From CAVUUN01 sp964421755 (GTDB taxonomy: Bacteria; Acidobacteriota; UBA6911; RPQK01), in contig CAYQYP010000460.1 in assembly GCA_964421755.1 (NCBI GenBank), positions 36,674 to 100,673 of the forward strand: 64,000 nt of DNA, in the 5' to 3' direction. Position 1 is the stretch's first letter, and each line of letters begins with the position of its first letter. Below the pieces are notes generated by a model. It was not told the DNA's origin and searched no databases. It saw only the letters and a list, made by a program, of their open reading frames with translations. The position numbers were made by a program, and so were the translations under genes. This document shows positions 8,538-15,790 of the stretch, one piece after another.

Positions 8538-9569
8538 ATGGGTGAGGACGTTAATAAGAAACGGGCCCTCGATATGGCCCTGAGTCAGATCGAGCGGCAA
8601 TTTGGAAAAGGATCGATCATGCGCCTGGGAGACCGGGTCGGCGTGTCGGTCCCGGTGATTTCGTCCGGTTCGATATCCGTCGACGCGGCCTTGGGTATCG
8701 GCGGATTCCCCCGCGGTCGTGTCACTGAAATCTATGGGCCCGAGTCGAGCGGTAAGACTACCATGGCCTTGCATGCGATTGCCGAGGCGCAGAAAGCCGG
8801 CGGGTCCGCGGCTTTCATTGACGCCGAACACGCGATGGACGCCGCGTACGCCAAGCGTCTGGGAGTCAATGTCGACGACCTGCTCGTCTCCCAGCCCGAC
8901 AGCGGCGAGCAGGCACTCGAGATATGCGAGATGCTGGTAAGGAGTGGGGCAATCGACATCGTCGTCGTCGATTCCGTCGCCGCACTCGTGCCGAAGGCCG
9001 AGCTCGAAGGTGAAATGGGCGACTCGCACGTCGGGCTCCAGGCCCGGCTCATGTCCCAGGCCTTGCGAAAACTGGCAGGCATCGTCTCCAAGTCAAACAC
9101 CTGCCTGGTTTTCATCAACCAGATTCGCGAAAAGATAGGCGTAATGTTTGGCAATCCCGAGACGACAACCGGCGGCCGGGCATTGAAATTTTACGCCTCG
9201 ATTCGCCTCGAGGTCCGGCGGATCGCCACGATCAAGGAAGGCGAAAACAACGTCGGAAACCGAACTAAGGCGAAGATCGTCAAAAACAAGCTTGCCCCCC
9301 CCTTTAAGGAAGCCGAATTCGACATCACCTTCGGGCTGGGAATTTCCCGGGAAGGCGAATTGCTGGACCTGGCAGTCGAGCACAAGATCATCGAGAAAAG
9401 CGGATCCTGGTTTTCTTACGGACAGGATCGCCTCGGCCAGGGGCGCGAAGCCGCCAAGCAGTTCTTACGGGATAATCCGGCGATCGCCACGGAAGTGACT
9501 CAAAAAGTCAAAGTCGCTATCGGCATCATCCGGCCACCGCTCCAGAAGGTGGAAGCCGCCGGGAAGTAA
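8538..9569 (+). CDS. recA: recombinase RecA
   Basis: 343 residues, normal RecA length. Walker A GPESSGKT at 67-74, the family stretch INQIREKIGVMFGNPETTTGG, and DNA-binding loop residues are intact. RecA forms the nucleoprotein filament for homologous recombination and triggers LexA self-cleavage. The C-terminus is short and basic rather than the acidic tail of E. coli RecA. SD CAGGAG precedes the ATG. No lexA, recX or clear SOS box is visible nearby. A GGAGAC-type repeat tract follows the stop codon. Confidence 0.97.
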   Translation: MGEDVNKKRALDMALSQIERQFGKGSIMRLGDRVGVSVPVISSGSISVDAALGIGGFPRGRVTEIYGPESSGKTTMALHAIAEAQKAGGSAAFIDAEHAMDAAYAKRLGVNVDDLLVSQPDSGEQALEICEMLVRSGAIDIVVVDSVAALVPKAELEGEMGDSHVGLQARLMSQALRKLAGIVSKSNTCLVFINQIREKIGVMFGNPETTTGGRALKFYASIRLEVRRIATIKEGENNVGNRTKAKIVKNKLAPPFKEAEFDITFGLGISREGELLDLAVEHKIIEKSGSWFSYGQDRLGQGREAAKQFLRDNPAIATEVTQKVKVAIGIIRPPLQKVEAAGK

Positions 9570-9572
9570 AAG

Positions 9573-9620
9573 ACAGACAAGGAGACCGGGAGACCAGGAG
9601 ACGGGGAGACAAGGAGAGAA
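9573..9620. repeat. GGAGACaAGGAGAC degenerate repeat tract
   Basis: Five to six imperfect copies of a GGGAGACAA-like unit begin 4 bases after the recA stop. The same unit forms the outer arms of the long inverted repeat at 11499-11729. Confidence 0.7.
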
Positions 9621-9704
9621 CGCGCCTTGAGCTAGCTCCAACTCGTGGTCCCGTCTATTCGGACTCATAATAGGCTTTTGCTTCTTCCCGATTTTCTCGG
9701 AAGC

Positions 9705-9734
9705 TTGAAGGTGTAGGCATAGCTCGCATACAAT
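9705..9734 (+). promoter_or_regulatory. promoter of the VapBC pair, placed for a leaderless transcript
   Basis: TTGAAG (9705-9710) and TACAAT (9729-9734) are 18 bases apart. The -10 ends only 6 bases before the ATG at 9741, and there is no SD. Confidence 0.5.
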
Positions 9735-9740
9735 GCCTGC

Positions 9741-10004
9741 ATGACCGGCAGGCGCAAGGGCAGGCAGTATACGATTCGCGACGTTCCCACACGTGTTGAT
9801 GAAGCACTGAAGAAATGGGCCCGGCGGGAAGGGAAAAGCCTCAACCAGGTGACGGTCGAGGCGTTAACCCTGGCCGTCGGGCTCGGCGAGGAGCCTCCGC
9901 TTCATCACGATCTCGATCATCTGGCGGGTACATGGGTGGCCGACCCTCAGTTCGACCAGGTCCTTCTGGATCAGGACAGAATCGACCCGGACCTGTGGCA
10001 ATGA
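9741..10004 (+). CDS. vapB: ribbon-helix-helix-like antitoxin of a VapBC/FitAB-type pair
   Basis: 87 residues. The N-terminal 45 residues (YTIRDVPTRVDEALKKWARREGKSLNQVTVEAL) resemble FitA/Arc-type ribbon-helix-helix DNA-binding antitoxins: a beta strand followed by two helices. The acidic C-terminus (DPQFDQVLLDQDRIDPDLW) is the sort of segment that wraps the toxin active site. It overlaps the PIN toxin by 4 bases (ATGA), the usual antitoxin-first coupling. These complexes normally repress their own promoter. Starts on an ATG 6 nt after a -10-like TACAAT, without SD. Confidence 0.8.
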   Translation: MTGRRKGRQYTIRDVPTRVDEALKKWARREGKSLNQVTVEALTLAVGLGEEPPLHHDLDHLAGTWVADPQFDQVLLDQDRIDPDLWQ

Positions 10005-10384
10005 GAATTGCATTAGATACGAATCGCTACGTGGATTTCTGCAAGGGAGTCCCGGAAGCGGTGAAGACCATTCAAATCGCGGAACAGATTCTCATCCCTT
10101 TGATCGTTCTTGCCGAACTACGGGCCGGGTTCTTGGCCGGCAGCCGGGCCAAAGAAAACGAAGCGAGTCTGGCTCGGTTCTTAAACTCCGATCGCGTCCA
10201 GGTCCTTTGCCCGGACGAGCAGACGAGCCATCACTATGCGCGCCTGTTTCTGCAACTCCGCCGCCAAGGGACCCCGATCCCGACCAACGATCTCTGGGTA
10301 GCGGCCCTCGTCGTTCAGCATGACCTGTTTCTCTGTGCAAGAGACCAGCATTTTGACCATCTTCCGCAGCTTCCAAGGCTGTAA
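10001..10384 (+). CDS. vapC: PIN-domain ribonuclease toxin (VapC-like)
   Basis: 127 residues, standard VapC length. The four acidic residues of the PIN metal site can be placed: Asp6 (ALDTN), Glu39 (LAEL), Asp97 (PTNDLWVAA) and Asp115 (ARDQHFDHL). VapC toxins cut tRNA or rRNA and stop translation until the antitoxin is restored. The start lies inside the antitoxin stop (ATGA). The longer open frame reaching back to 9815 is not credible because it overlaps the antitoxin in another frame. The pair sits 100 bp upstream of a tRNA-Gln gene. Confidence 0.88.
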   Translation: MRIALDTNRYVDFCKGVPEAVKTIQIAEQILIPLIVLAELRAGFLAGSRAKENEASLARFLNSDRVQVLCPDEQTSHHYARLFLQLRRQGTPIPTNDLWVAALVVQHDLFLCARDQHFDHLPQLPRL

Positions 10385-10434
10385 TCTGTTACCCGAAAGT
10401 GCCCGTCCCGCCTCGGTCGAATCGTCCCCCTGAC

Positions 10435-10464
10435 TTGCTGCTTCCGCTTCACCTAAGGTAAGAT
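10435..10464 (+). promoter_or_regulatory. promoter of tRNA-Gln
   Basis: TTGCTG at 10435-10440 and TAAGAT at 10459-10464 with an 18-base spacer. Transcription would start about 10 bases before the mature tRNA 5' end. Confidence 0.5.
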
Positions 10465-10481
10465 TTGACATTCACGCTTGT

Positions 10482-10552
10482 TCGGGGGTCGTCCAACGGT
10501 AGGACAGCGGCCTTTGGAGCCGCTGATCCAGGTTCGAATCCTGGCCCCCGAG
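10482..10552 (+). tRNA. tRNA-Gln (anticodon TTG)
   Basis: 71 bases fold into a cloverleaf. The acceptor stem TCGGGGG pairs with CCCCCGA (10545-10551). The anticodon stem AGCGGC/GCCGCT encloses loop CTTTGGA with anticodon TTG. The T arm is CCAGG-TTCGAAT-CCTGG. The 3' CCA is not encoded. The upstream AACGGTAGGACA D-arm is typical of tRNA-Gln. It lies between the toxin gene and mutM. Confidence 0.93.
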
Positions 10553-10596
10553 CTCTTCGCCCCGTTCGCCCCACCCTCTCAACCAGCGGCGAAATC

Positions 10597-10605
10597 TGGT
10601 ATAAC
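10597..10605 (+). promoter_or_regulatory. extended -10 element 6 nt before the mutM start
   Basis: TGGTATAAC is an extended -10 (TGnTATAAC) whose hexamer ends 6 bases before the mutM ATG at 10612. No SD is present between them. Confidence 0.45.
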
Positions 10606-10611
10606 CCCCAT

Positions 10612-11499
10612 ATGCCTGAGTTACCTGAAGTGGAAACCGTCCGCCGCAGCTTGGAATCCCGCCTGGTTGGGGCCCGCATCTCGAACTGCTGCGTCACTGA
10701 GAAGAAAATCCTGCGATCGACGAGAGGGGTCGACATACTCGAGGGCCAGACCGTGCTGTCACTTGATCGCCGTGGGAAGTACCTGATCGTGGAGACGGAT
10801 CGCCACCACGTCATCGTTCACCTGGGAATGACCGGTCAACTGACCATCCGGGATCCGAATCGCCCGGATTCGCAAAGCTTCGACCGGCACCCGGTGACCG
10901 GCTTGGAGACAGCTGTTCAACATCCGCCTGACCGGCACACCCACTTCCACGTTTGCCTCTCCGATGGACGGAGTCTGTTGTTTCGGGATACACGGAAATT
11001 CGGGCGGGTTTTCGTACTGGAAAAGGATGGGCATTCGCTGTTGGATTTTTTCGCGGCCAGAAAGCTCGGCCTCGAGCCGTTCAGCCCCAGTTACCAGCTG
11101 CCAGCATTTCTGGCGTTGCTTCGCAAGCGAACCCTACGGATCAAGTCGCTGCTGCTTAACCAGAGTTTCGTGGCAGGAGTCGGCAATATCTACGCGGACG
11201 AAGCCCTTTTCGAGGCCGGAATCCACCCCGCTCGGCGGACAACTACGTTGCGTCGATCGGAGAAGATCCTGCTTTTTGAGAAAGTGCTGGTTGTTCTGGA
11301 GCGAGGGATCCGAAACAAAGGGACGACTTTTCGGGACTTCATCGACGGCGATGGCCGGGAGGGCGACAACCGGGATGAGCTTTTCGTTTACGGGCGGGCC
11401 GGAGAGCCGTGCCTCAGATGCGGAACCGCGATCCGGAAGATAGTCGTGAGCCAGCGGGGCACCCACTTCTGCCCGACTTGTCAGCCCCGGAAACGCTAG
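10612..11499 (+). CDS. mutM: formamidopyrimidine-DNA glycosylase MutM/Fpg
   Basis: 295 residues. It starts MPELPEVETVRRSL; after Met removal Pro1 is the Schiff-base nucleophile and Glu2 is catalytic. A beta-hairpin Lys is in RRGKYLIVE, the helix-two-turn-helix segment contains NQSFVAGVGNIYADEALF, and the C-terminal zinc finger (CLRCGTAI...FCPTC) is complete. It removes 8-oxoguanine and other oxidised purines and nicks the strand. An insertion of about 20 residues (around 80-105) is longer than in E. coli Fpg. The open frame extends back through the tRNA gene, so the homologous ATG is the start. A -10-like TATAAC lies 6 nt upstream. Confidence 0.95.
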   Translation: MPELPEVETVRRSLESRLVGARISNCCVTEKKILRSTRGVDILEGQTVLSLDRRGKYLIVETDRHHVIVHLGMTGQLTIRDPNRPDSQSFDRHPVTGLETAVQHPPDRHTHFHVCLSDGRSLLFRDTRKFGRVFVLEKDGHSLLDFFAARKLGLEPFSPSYQLPAFLALLRKRTLRIKSLLLNQSFVAGVGNIYADEALFEAGIHPARRTTTLRRSEKILLFEKVLVVLERGIRNKGTTFRDFIDGDGREGDNRDELFVYGRAGEPCLRCGTAIRKIVVSQRGTHFCPTCQPRKR

Positions 11500-11729
11500 A
11501 CAAGGAGACTGGGAGACAAGGAGAGGGGGAGACAAGGAGACAAGGAGACAAAGACAAAAGCCGATTACGATTACGATCACGAGCGCGAGCACGAGAAGAC
11601 ACTGGGAGAAGCCGAGGGCGGGGTTACCTGTTCGGCTCGCGCTCGTGATCGTGATCGTGATCGTAATCGTAATCGCAATCGGCTTTTGTCTTTGTCTCCT
11701 TGTCTCCCAGTCTCCTTGTCTCCTTGTCT
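11499..11729. repeat. long imperfect inverted repeat of hexamer/heptamer tracts between mutM and sppA
   Basis: Left arm (11499-11595): GACAAGGAGACTGGGAGACA-type units, then a GACAAAAGCCGATTACGATT-like stretch, then GATCAC/GAGCGC hexamers. The right arm (11636-11729) is its reverse complement with different hexamer copy numbers. It fills nearly the whole gap between the convergent mutM and sppA genes. It could act as a bidirectional terminator. No transposase or target-site duplication is visible. Confidence 0.85.
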
Positions 11730-11733
11730 GGCC

Positions 11734-13458
11734 TTAGTTGATCCGGATATTCGGGGCGAGCACCCAAGGCGCCGGGGTGCTCATCGCGCTGGCTTCCGCC
11801 TCGACCCATTCCCTCAATGACTTGGGAGCCGAGAGCCTCACCGGCAACAAATCGCCGCTCGACAGGGACTCCCACAAACTTTGTGGCCGCGGGTACAGCA
11901 TCAGCTGGAGTTTTTCTCCTTTAGCCATCTTGAGTGCCTCTTTCATTCGAGCGACGGCTGTCTCGATGCCCCCCACGTCATCCACCAGCCCGGCGTTGAG
12001 CGCCTGGCTGCCGGTGTAGATTCTCCCGTGCGCTTTAGGCTCCAGTTGATCGTAGCCCATCTTCCGGCCCTTGGCAGCCTTTGTGACGAACACGTTGTAC
12101 ACCTCGGCCATCCACGTCTCGATCTGCTGCTTCTGCTCATCGGTCAGAGAACTGCTGAACGAAAAAATATCCGCGTTTGGCGCGAGCTTAATCTGCTCGA
12201 TGTCCATACCGATCCAATCGTAGAACCCGCTCAGATCAAATTTGCCGAAGATGACTCCGATCGAACCGGTAATCGTGGACGGTTGGGTCACTATACGGCG
12301 GGCATCCATCGCGATGTAATACCCGCCCGACGCCGCTACTCCGGACATCGAAACGATGACGGGCTTGCCGGCCTTTTCGAGCATGCGGACTTCTTCCCAA
12401 ACCATCTCTGATCCGACGACTGAGCCGCCCGGGCTGTTGACGCGGAGGATGACTCCTTCGACGGACTTGTCGTCGCGCAACCGGCGTAGATTCGTTGCGA
12501 GCGTGTTCCCGCCCACAATTCCCGCCATCGACTCGCTGTCCCCGGAGGTAATGGTGCCCTCGGCAACCACGTAGGCGACTTTCTTTCGGGAACCACCACC
12601 AGATGCGCTCGCCGCTGAGCGATATCTGCCGGCGCTGATCCCCTTGTATTCCTTGCGCTTGCCCCCTGAGAACTTCAGCTTTTCGCGCACTTCGTGCTTA
12701 TAGGCGCGAAAATCAATCAGCCGGTTTTCGAGGGCTTGCTTGTCGGTCACGATACCCTTCGACATCAAGGCCAATAGACGAGGCTCGGCGATCTTTCGCT
12801 CGGCGACTACAGTTTTTACGAAACGATTCTGGATATCCTGGACGACGCCTTCGAGCATCGCTCGATACTCGGGTGTCATGCTCTCTCGAGAGTAACTGCC
12901 CGGGTTCTTGTATTCCTTGAACTGGATGAACTCCGGCTTGATATGGAGCTTGTCGAGCGTATTCTTGTAGAAAGTCACTTCAGCTAGCAGCCCGTTGACC
13001 AGGAGGCCCGTGCCTGGGGTGAGATAAATCGCGGTCGTGGGAGCAGTCAGGTAAATTTCCTGTTCCGTAACCACGTCGACGGCCAGATACGAGTGAATCG
13101 GTTTTCCCGAGGTTCGAAAGGCCTTCATCATGTCCCGGATCTCTTCGATCTCCGCCCAGCTCATTGAGAGCGGATGGACTTCCAGGTATACGGCTTTGAT
13201 CCGGTCGTCCGTCGCTGCTCGGTCGAAAATCTGGCGCAATTCCCAGAGACTGAGTCCTGACGGCTGGAACAGCTCGACAAACGGATTGGGGGAGGGGATT
13301 TCGGGGACCCCGCCTCCGATGTTGACTTCAAGGACGCTTCCCTCAGCTACCGAAACGGGCTCGCGCATGAGCCAAAAGATGGCGAAGCCGGCCGCGATAG
13401 CAATTCCGATCACGACCAGCAGAATAATCACAACAATCAAACCTCTTCGTCCGCTCAT
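11734..13458 (-). CDS. sppA: signal peptide peptidase SppA (67K type)
   Basis: 574 residues from the ATG at 13458, which has SD GAGGAGA; a TTG 15 bases upstream is less likely. One N-terminal membrane anchor (about 6-30) is followed by two tandem ClpP-like S49 domains, as in the E. coli 67-kDa form. The catalytic dyad can be placed as Lys184 (FKEYKNPGSYS) in the first domain and Ser377 (SGVAASGGYYIA) in the second. NSPGGSVVGSE forms the oxyanion region. SppA degrades cleaved signal peptides in the inner membrane. Convergent with mutM across the long inverted repeat. Confidence 0.93.
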   Translation of the reverse strand: MSGRRGLIVVIILLVVIGIAIAAGFAIFWLMREPVSVAEGSVLEVNIGGGVPEIPSPNPFVELFQPSGLSLWELRQIFDRAATDDRIKAVYLEVHPLSMSWAEIEEIRDMMKAFRTSGKPIHSYLAVDVVTEQEIYLTAPTTAIYLTPGTGLLVNGLLAEVTFYKNTLDKLHIKPEFIQFKEYKNPGSYSRESMTPEYRAMLEGVVQDIQNRFVKTVVAERKIAEPRLLALMSKGIVTDKQALENRLIDFRAYKHEVREKLKFSGGKRKEYKGISAGRYRSAASASGGGSRKKVAYVVAEGTITSGDSESMAGIVGGNTLATNLRRLRDDKSVEGVILRVNSPGGSVVGSEMVWEEVRMLEKAGKPVIVSMSGVAASGGYYIAMDARRIVTQPSTITGSIGVIFGKFDLSGFYDWIGMDIEQIKLAPNADIFSFSSSLTDEQKQQIETWMAEVYNVFVTKAAKGRKMGYDQLEPKAHGRIYTGSQALNAGLVDDVGGIETAVARMKEALKMAKGEKLQLMLYPRPQSLWESLSSGDLLPVRLSAPKSLREWVEAEASAMSTPAPWVLAPNIRIN

Positions 13459-13586
13459 TGGTTTTCTCCTCAATCGATTGTATTCTGAGCGTGCGGTTTA
13501 ACGTCAAAAAACTTTGTCTGAAGCCCGAGACAAAGGCCAATCAGGAGCGCGGACGTCCGGCCCGCTTCAGACGAACAGGAGGGACT

Positions 13587-14468
13587 ATGGATGCCGTCCG
13601 AGTGGGATTCGTGGGTTTGGGAATCATGGGAAAGCCGATGGCGGGACACCTGCTGAAGGCTGGATATCCGCTCACCGTCTTTAACCGAACCAGATCCAAG
13701 ACGGACGAGCTTGGCTCGCAGGGGGCTCGGGTTGCATCCACGCCGGCGGAGGTGGGCGCGAACGCCGACATCGTTATCACCATGGTTTCCGATTCCCCGG
13801 ACGTGCAGGAAGTGGTCGCCGGTAAGAACGGCGTTATCGAAGGCCTTGCGCCCGGTGGCCTCGTCATTGACATGAGCACAATCTCGCCGGCCGTAGAACG
13901 CGAGCTCGACCGGCAGTTGCGGGAACGAGGCTGCAGCCTCGTAGACGCGCCCGTTTCTGGAGGGGATGTAGGCGCAAAAAACGCCACGCTGGCCATCATG
14001 GCGGGAGGCGAGAAAGCAGACGTCGAGCGTGCGACTCCCGTTTTCCAGAAACTCGGAAAGACGATCACCTATTGTGGGGCGGTGGGGAACGGCCAACTGA
14101 CCAAGCTCTGCAATCAGATCCTGGTTTCGATTAACTTGCTGGCTGTCTCAGAAGCCGTCCTGTTTGCCCGCGCAAACAACCTCGATCCGCTGACCATGAT
14201 TCAGGCAGTTCAAGGCGGCGCCGCAGGGAGCTGGCAGCTGGCGAATCTCGGCCCCCGTGTCGTCAAGCGGGATTTCGCTCCCGGCTTCATGATCGACCTG
14301 ATGCAAAAAGACCTCCGCCTGGTCCTGCAGGCGGCTGATTTGACTCCGACATGTCTTCCAGCTGCGAGCCTCGTGCATCAGCTTATGTCCGCCGCCCAAG
14401 CCGCCGGCCAGGGCCGAGAGGGAACGCAGGGCCTGGCTAAAGTGCTCGAGAAACTGTCGAGTCTTTGA
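13587..14468 (+). CDS. beta-hydroxyacid dehydrogenase (3-hydroxyisobutyrate / tartronate semialdehyde reductase family)
   Basis: 293 residues from the ATG at 13587 with a CAGGAGGG SD. The NAD(P)-binding GFVGLGIMGKPMAGHL (7-22), substrate-binding DAPVSGGDVGA (120-130) and catalytic Lys173 in GNGQLTKLCNQI are all intact. The family oxidises or reduces beta-hydroxyacids: 3-hydroxyisobutyrate in valine breakdown, tartronate semialdehyde in glycolate/glucarate use, or succinic semialdehyde. NRTRSK after strand two favours NADP. Substrate cannot be chosen from context; no valine or glyoxylate genes lie nearby. Confidence 0.9.
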   Translation: MDAVRVGFVGLGIMGKPMAGHLLKAGYPLTVFNRTRSKTDELGSQGARVASTPAEVGANADIVITMVSDSPDVQEVVAGKNGVIEGLAPGGLVIDMSTISPAVERELDRQLRERGCSLVDAPVSGGDVGAKNATLAIMAGGEKADVERATPVFQKLGKTITYCGAVGNGQLTKLCNQILVSINLLAVSEAVLFARANNLDPLTMIQAVQGGAAGSWQLANLGPRVVKRDFAPGFMIDLMQKDLRLVLQAADLTPTCLPAASLVHQLMSAAQAAGQGREGTQGLAKVLEKLSSL

Positions 14469-14471
14469 GTG

Positions 14472-14861
14472 TCAGCCACGAGTCGCGCTGACACCCGCAG
14501 TCGCGGCACCCCAGGCCAGGAGGACCCACCCAACGAGGAGGGCGGTCCCGCCGATCGGCGTTACCGCCCCCAGCCAGCGCTGACCTGTCAGCGTCAATAG
14601 ATAGAGGGTGCCTGAGAAAATGACCACGCCTGCTGCGAAAAACCACCCGGCCCAGGAAAGAGCCTGGCTGTTAAAACGGGTCAGGATGAATCCCGTGAGA
14701 ACCAAAGCGAGGGCGTGATACATCTGGTAGCGGACACCGACTTCGAACACCTGGAGCAAGTCCGCCGACAGCCGGTTCTTCAGCGCATGGCTGCCAAAAG
14801 CGCCGGCGGCAACGCCGAGAAAGCCGAACAGCGCACCGATCACCATGAATAGTCGTTCCAT
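14472..14861 (-). CDS. DUF423 family small membrane protein (YgdD-like)
   Basis: 129 residues with four hydrophobic segments. The family signature GVAAGAFGSHALKNRLS lies near the N-terminus, followed by YQMYHALALVLTG. DUF423 proteins are conserved inner-membrane proteins of unknown function. A TATAGT hexamer lies exactly 6 bases before the ATG on the minus strand with no SD, suggesting a leaderless message. It is convergent with the dehydrogenase gene with only 3 bases between stops. Confidence 0.9.
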   Translation of the reverse strand: MERLFMVIGALFGFLGVAAGAFGSHALKNRLSADLLQVFEVGVRYQMYHALALVLTGFILTRFNSQALSWAGWFFAAGVVIFSGTLYLLTLTGQRWLGAVTPIGGTALLVGWVLLAWGAATAGVSATRG

Positions 14862-14867
14862 GCAATC

Positions 14868-14873
14868 ACTATA
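14868..14873 (-). promoter_or_regulatory. -10-like element 6 nt upstream of the DUF423 start
   Basis: TATAGT on the minus strand, then GATTGC, then ATG. No SD is present. The spacing would put the transcription start on or next to the start codon. Confidence 0.45.
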
Positions 14874-14961
14874 GCGCGCGCCCGAGATGAAACACCTTTG
14901 GGTTTTGCATATACTGCAGTAAGGTCGGCAATCGAGCTATCCACCGCGGGAGGCGACACGC

Positions 14962-15411
14962 ATGGACGCGAAGAAGAATTGCTGGTGCGGCTTGGAGGTT
15001 GCAGAAGAGGGTATCAGGCTCTGCCTTCTCGGTGAGAAAGCGGACAAGCAGCGCCGTGAATTCGGCAACCGTGTGGAGGACCATCAGGCCCTGGCTGACT
15101 GGTTAGCCGCCGAAGGGTGCACCCACATCGCGCTTAACCCCGTCCACCCGGGGTGGAAACCTCTCTATGGACTGCTGAAGAAGAGATTCACCACCGTTAA
15201 GGTCGTGGAGGATAGGACAATCACCCAATCGAAGGCGGGCCTTGGCGACTGCTGCTGCGAGTGGTTGGCCGATCTGCTGCGAACCGGGCAGCTTGACAAA
15301 CTTGACCAGGTCGAGCCAATCGGTGACCGTACGCCTCATTCCGACGAAGATGCTCTTGGAGGACAGCCGGGCAAGGGACCGGAGCATTCGGGGGAAAAGA
15401 CGCGGCGCTGA
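14962..15411 (+). pseudogene. decayed N-terminal part of an IS110/IS1111-type transposase
   Basis: The 149-residue frame parallels the N-terminal RuvC-like (DEDD) half of IS110-family transposases: CGLEVAEEGIRLCLL where GIDVSK is usual, HIALNPVHPGWKPLYGLL where HVAMEATGVYWKPV is usual, then DCCCEWLADLLRTGQL like DAEWLAQLLEHGLL. Key catalytic acids are changed (Asp to Glu in the first motif, EATG lost, KTD reduced to KAG). After about 15330 the similarity seems to move to another frame (MLLEDSRARDRSIRGK, like the VQERTREVNRLQK stretch), implying a frameshift. The C-terminal transposase domain is missing. It has a plausible SD (GGGAGG), so a domesticated short protein is a less likely alternative. 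Confidence 0.55.
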
Positions 15412-15417
15412 CGGCGA

Positions 15418-15500
15418 CTGCGCCCTGCCCACTGCGCAGCCCACTGCGCACTACCCACTGCGCACTGCCGACTGCAACTGCCCACTGCGCACTGCCGAAC
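15418..15500. repeat. CACTGCC/CACTGCG heptamer repeats
   Basis: About ten degenerate copies of CACTGCC, CACTGCG and CCACTGC units, immediately after the transposase relic. Same family as 3595-3625. Confidence 0.8.
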
Positions 15501-15535
15501 TGACGACGGCCGGGCAGGTGGTCGGCCTTCCGTTG

Positions 15536-15555
15536 GTCCGACTTCCAAGTCGGAC
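15536..15555. repeat. perfect 9-bp hairpin
   Basis: GTCCGACTT-CC-AAGTCGGAC, a perfect palindrome with a two-base centre. It lies between the heptamer tract and the larger cruciform; role unknown. Confidence 0.6.
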
Positions 15556-15610
15556 ACTTTCGGCCCGTTTGAGAATTTTCAAATCTGGTAGTGGCCAGTG
15601 GCCAGTGGTC

Positions 15611-15702
15611 AGAAGGTGTGAAAAAATCGTGAGACCGCATTTCGACCCCCAGGGGGTCGAAGACGTACATTCGCCTCGTCTCTCGATTCTTTCACACCTT
15701 CT
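15611..15702. repeat. nested cruciform element
   Basis: The outer 25-bp arms (15611-15635 and 15678-15702) match at 23 of 25 positions. Inside lies a second, perfect 10-bp palindrome around one base (15641-15661, TTCGACCCCC-A-GGGGGTCGAA). CAGTGGCCAGTGGTCAG heptamer repeats flank it on both sides (15592-15610, 15703-15735). It has the size and symmetry of a small non-autonomous mobile element or a structured RNA. Confidence 0.75.
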
Positions 15703-15739
15703 CAGTTGTCAGTGGCCAGTGGTCAGTGCGCAGTGGAAC

Positions 15740-15770
15740 AAAAAAGGGCGGCTCGGAGCCGCCCTTTTTT
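15740..15770 (-). terminator. bidirectional intrinsic terminator after ppdK
   Basis: AAAAAAGGGCGGCT-CGG-AGCCGCCCTTTTTT: a GC-rich stem with an A-run on one side and a T-run on the other. It lies 20 bases past the ppdK stop and can terminate on either strand. Confidence 0.85.
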
Positions 15771-15790
15771 GCTGTAGGGGGATGCTTCTT

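Noticed and set aside
11409..11875. Frames within the 11.5-11.8 kb repeat
   Set aside because: Translated simple repeats (for example YDYDHDHDHE), not proteins.
15418..15735. CRISPR array
   Set aside because: Units are only 7 bases, degenerate and without spacers of constant length; no cas genes.
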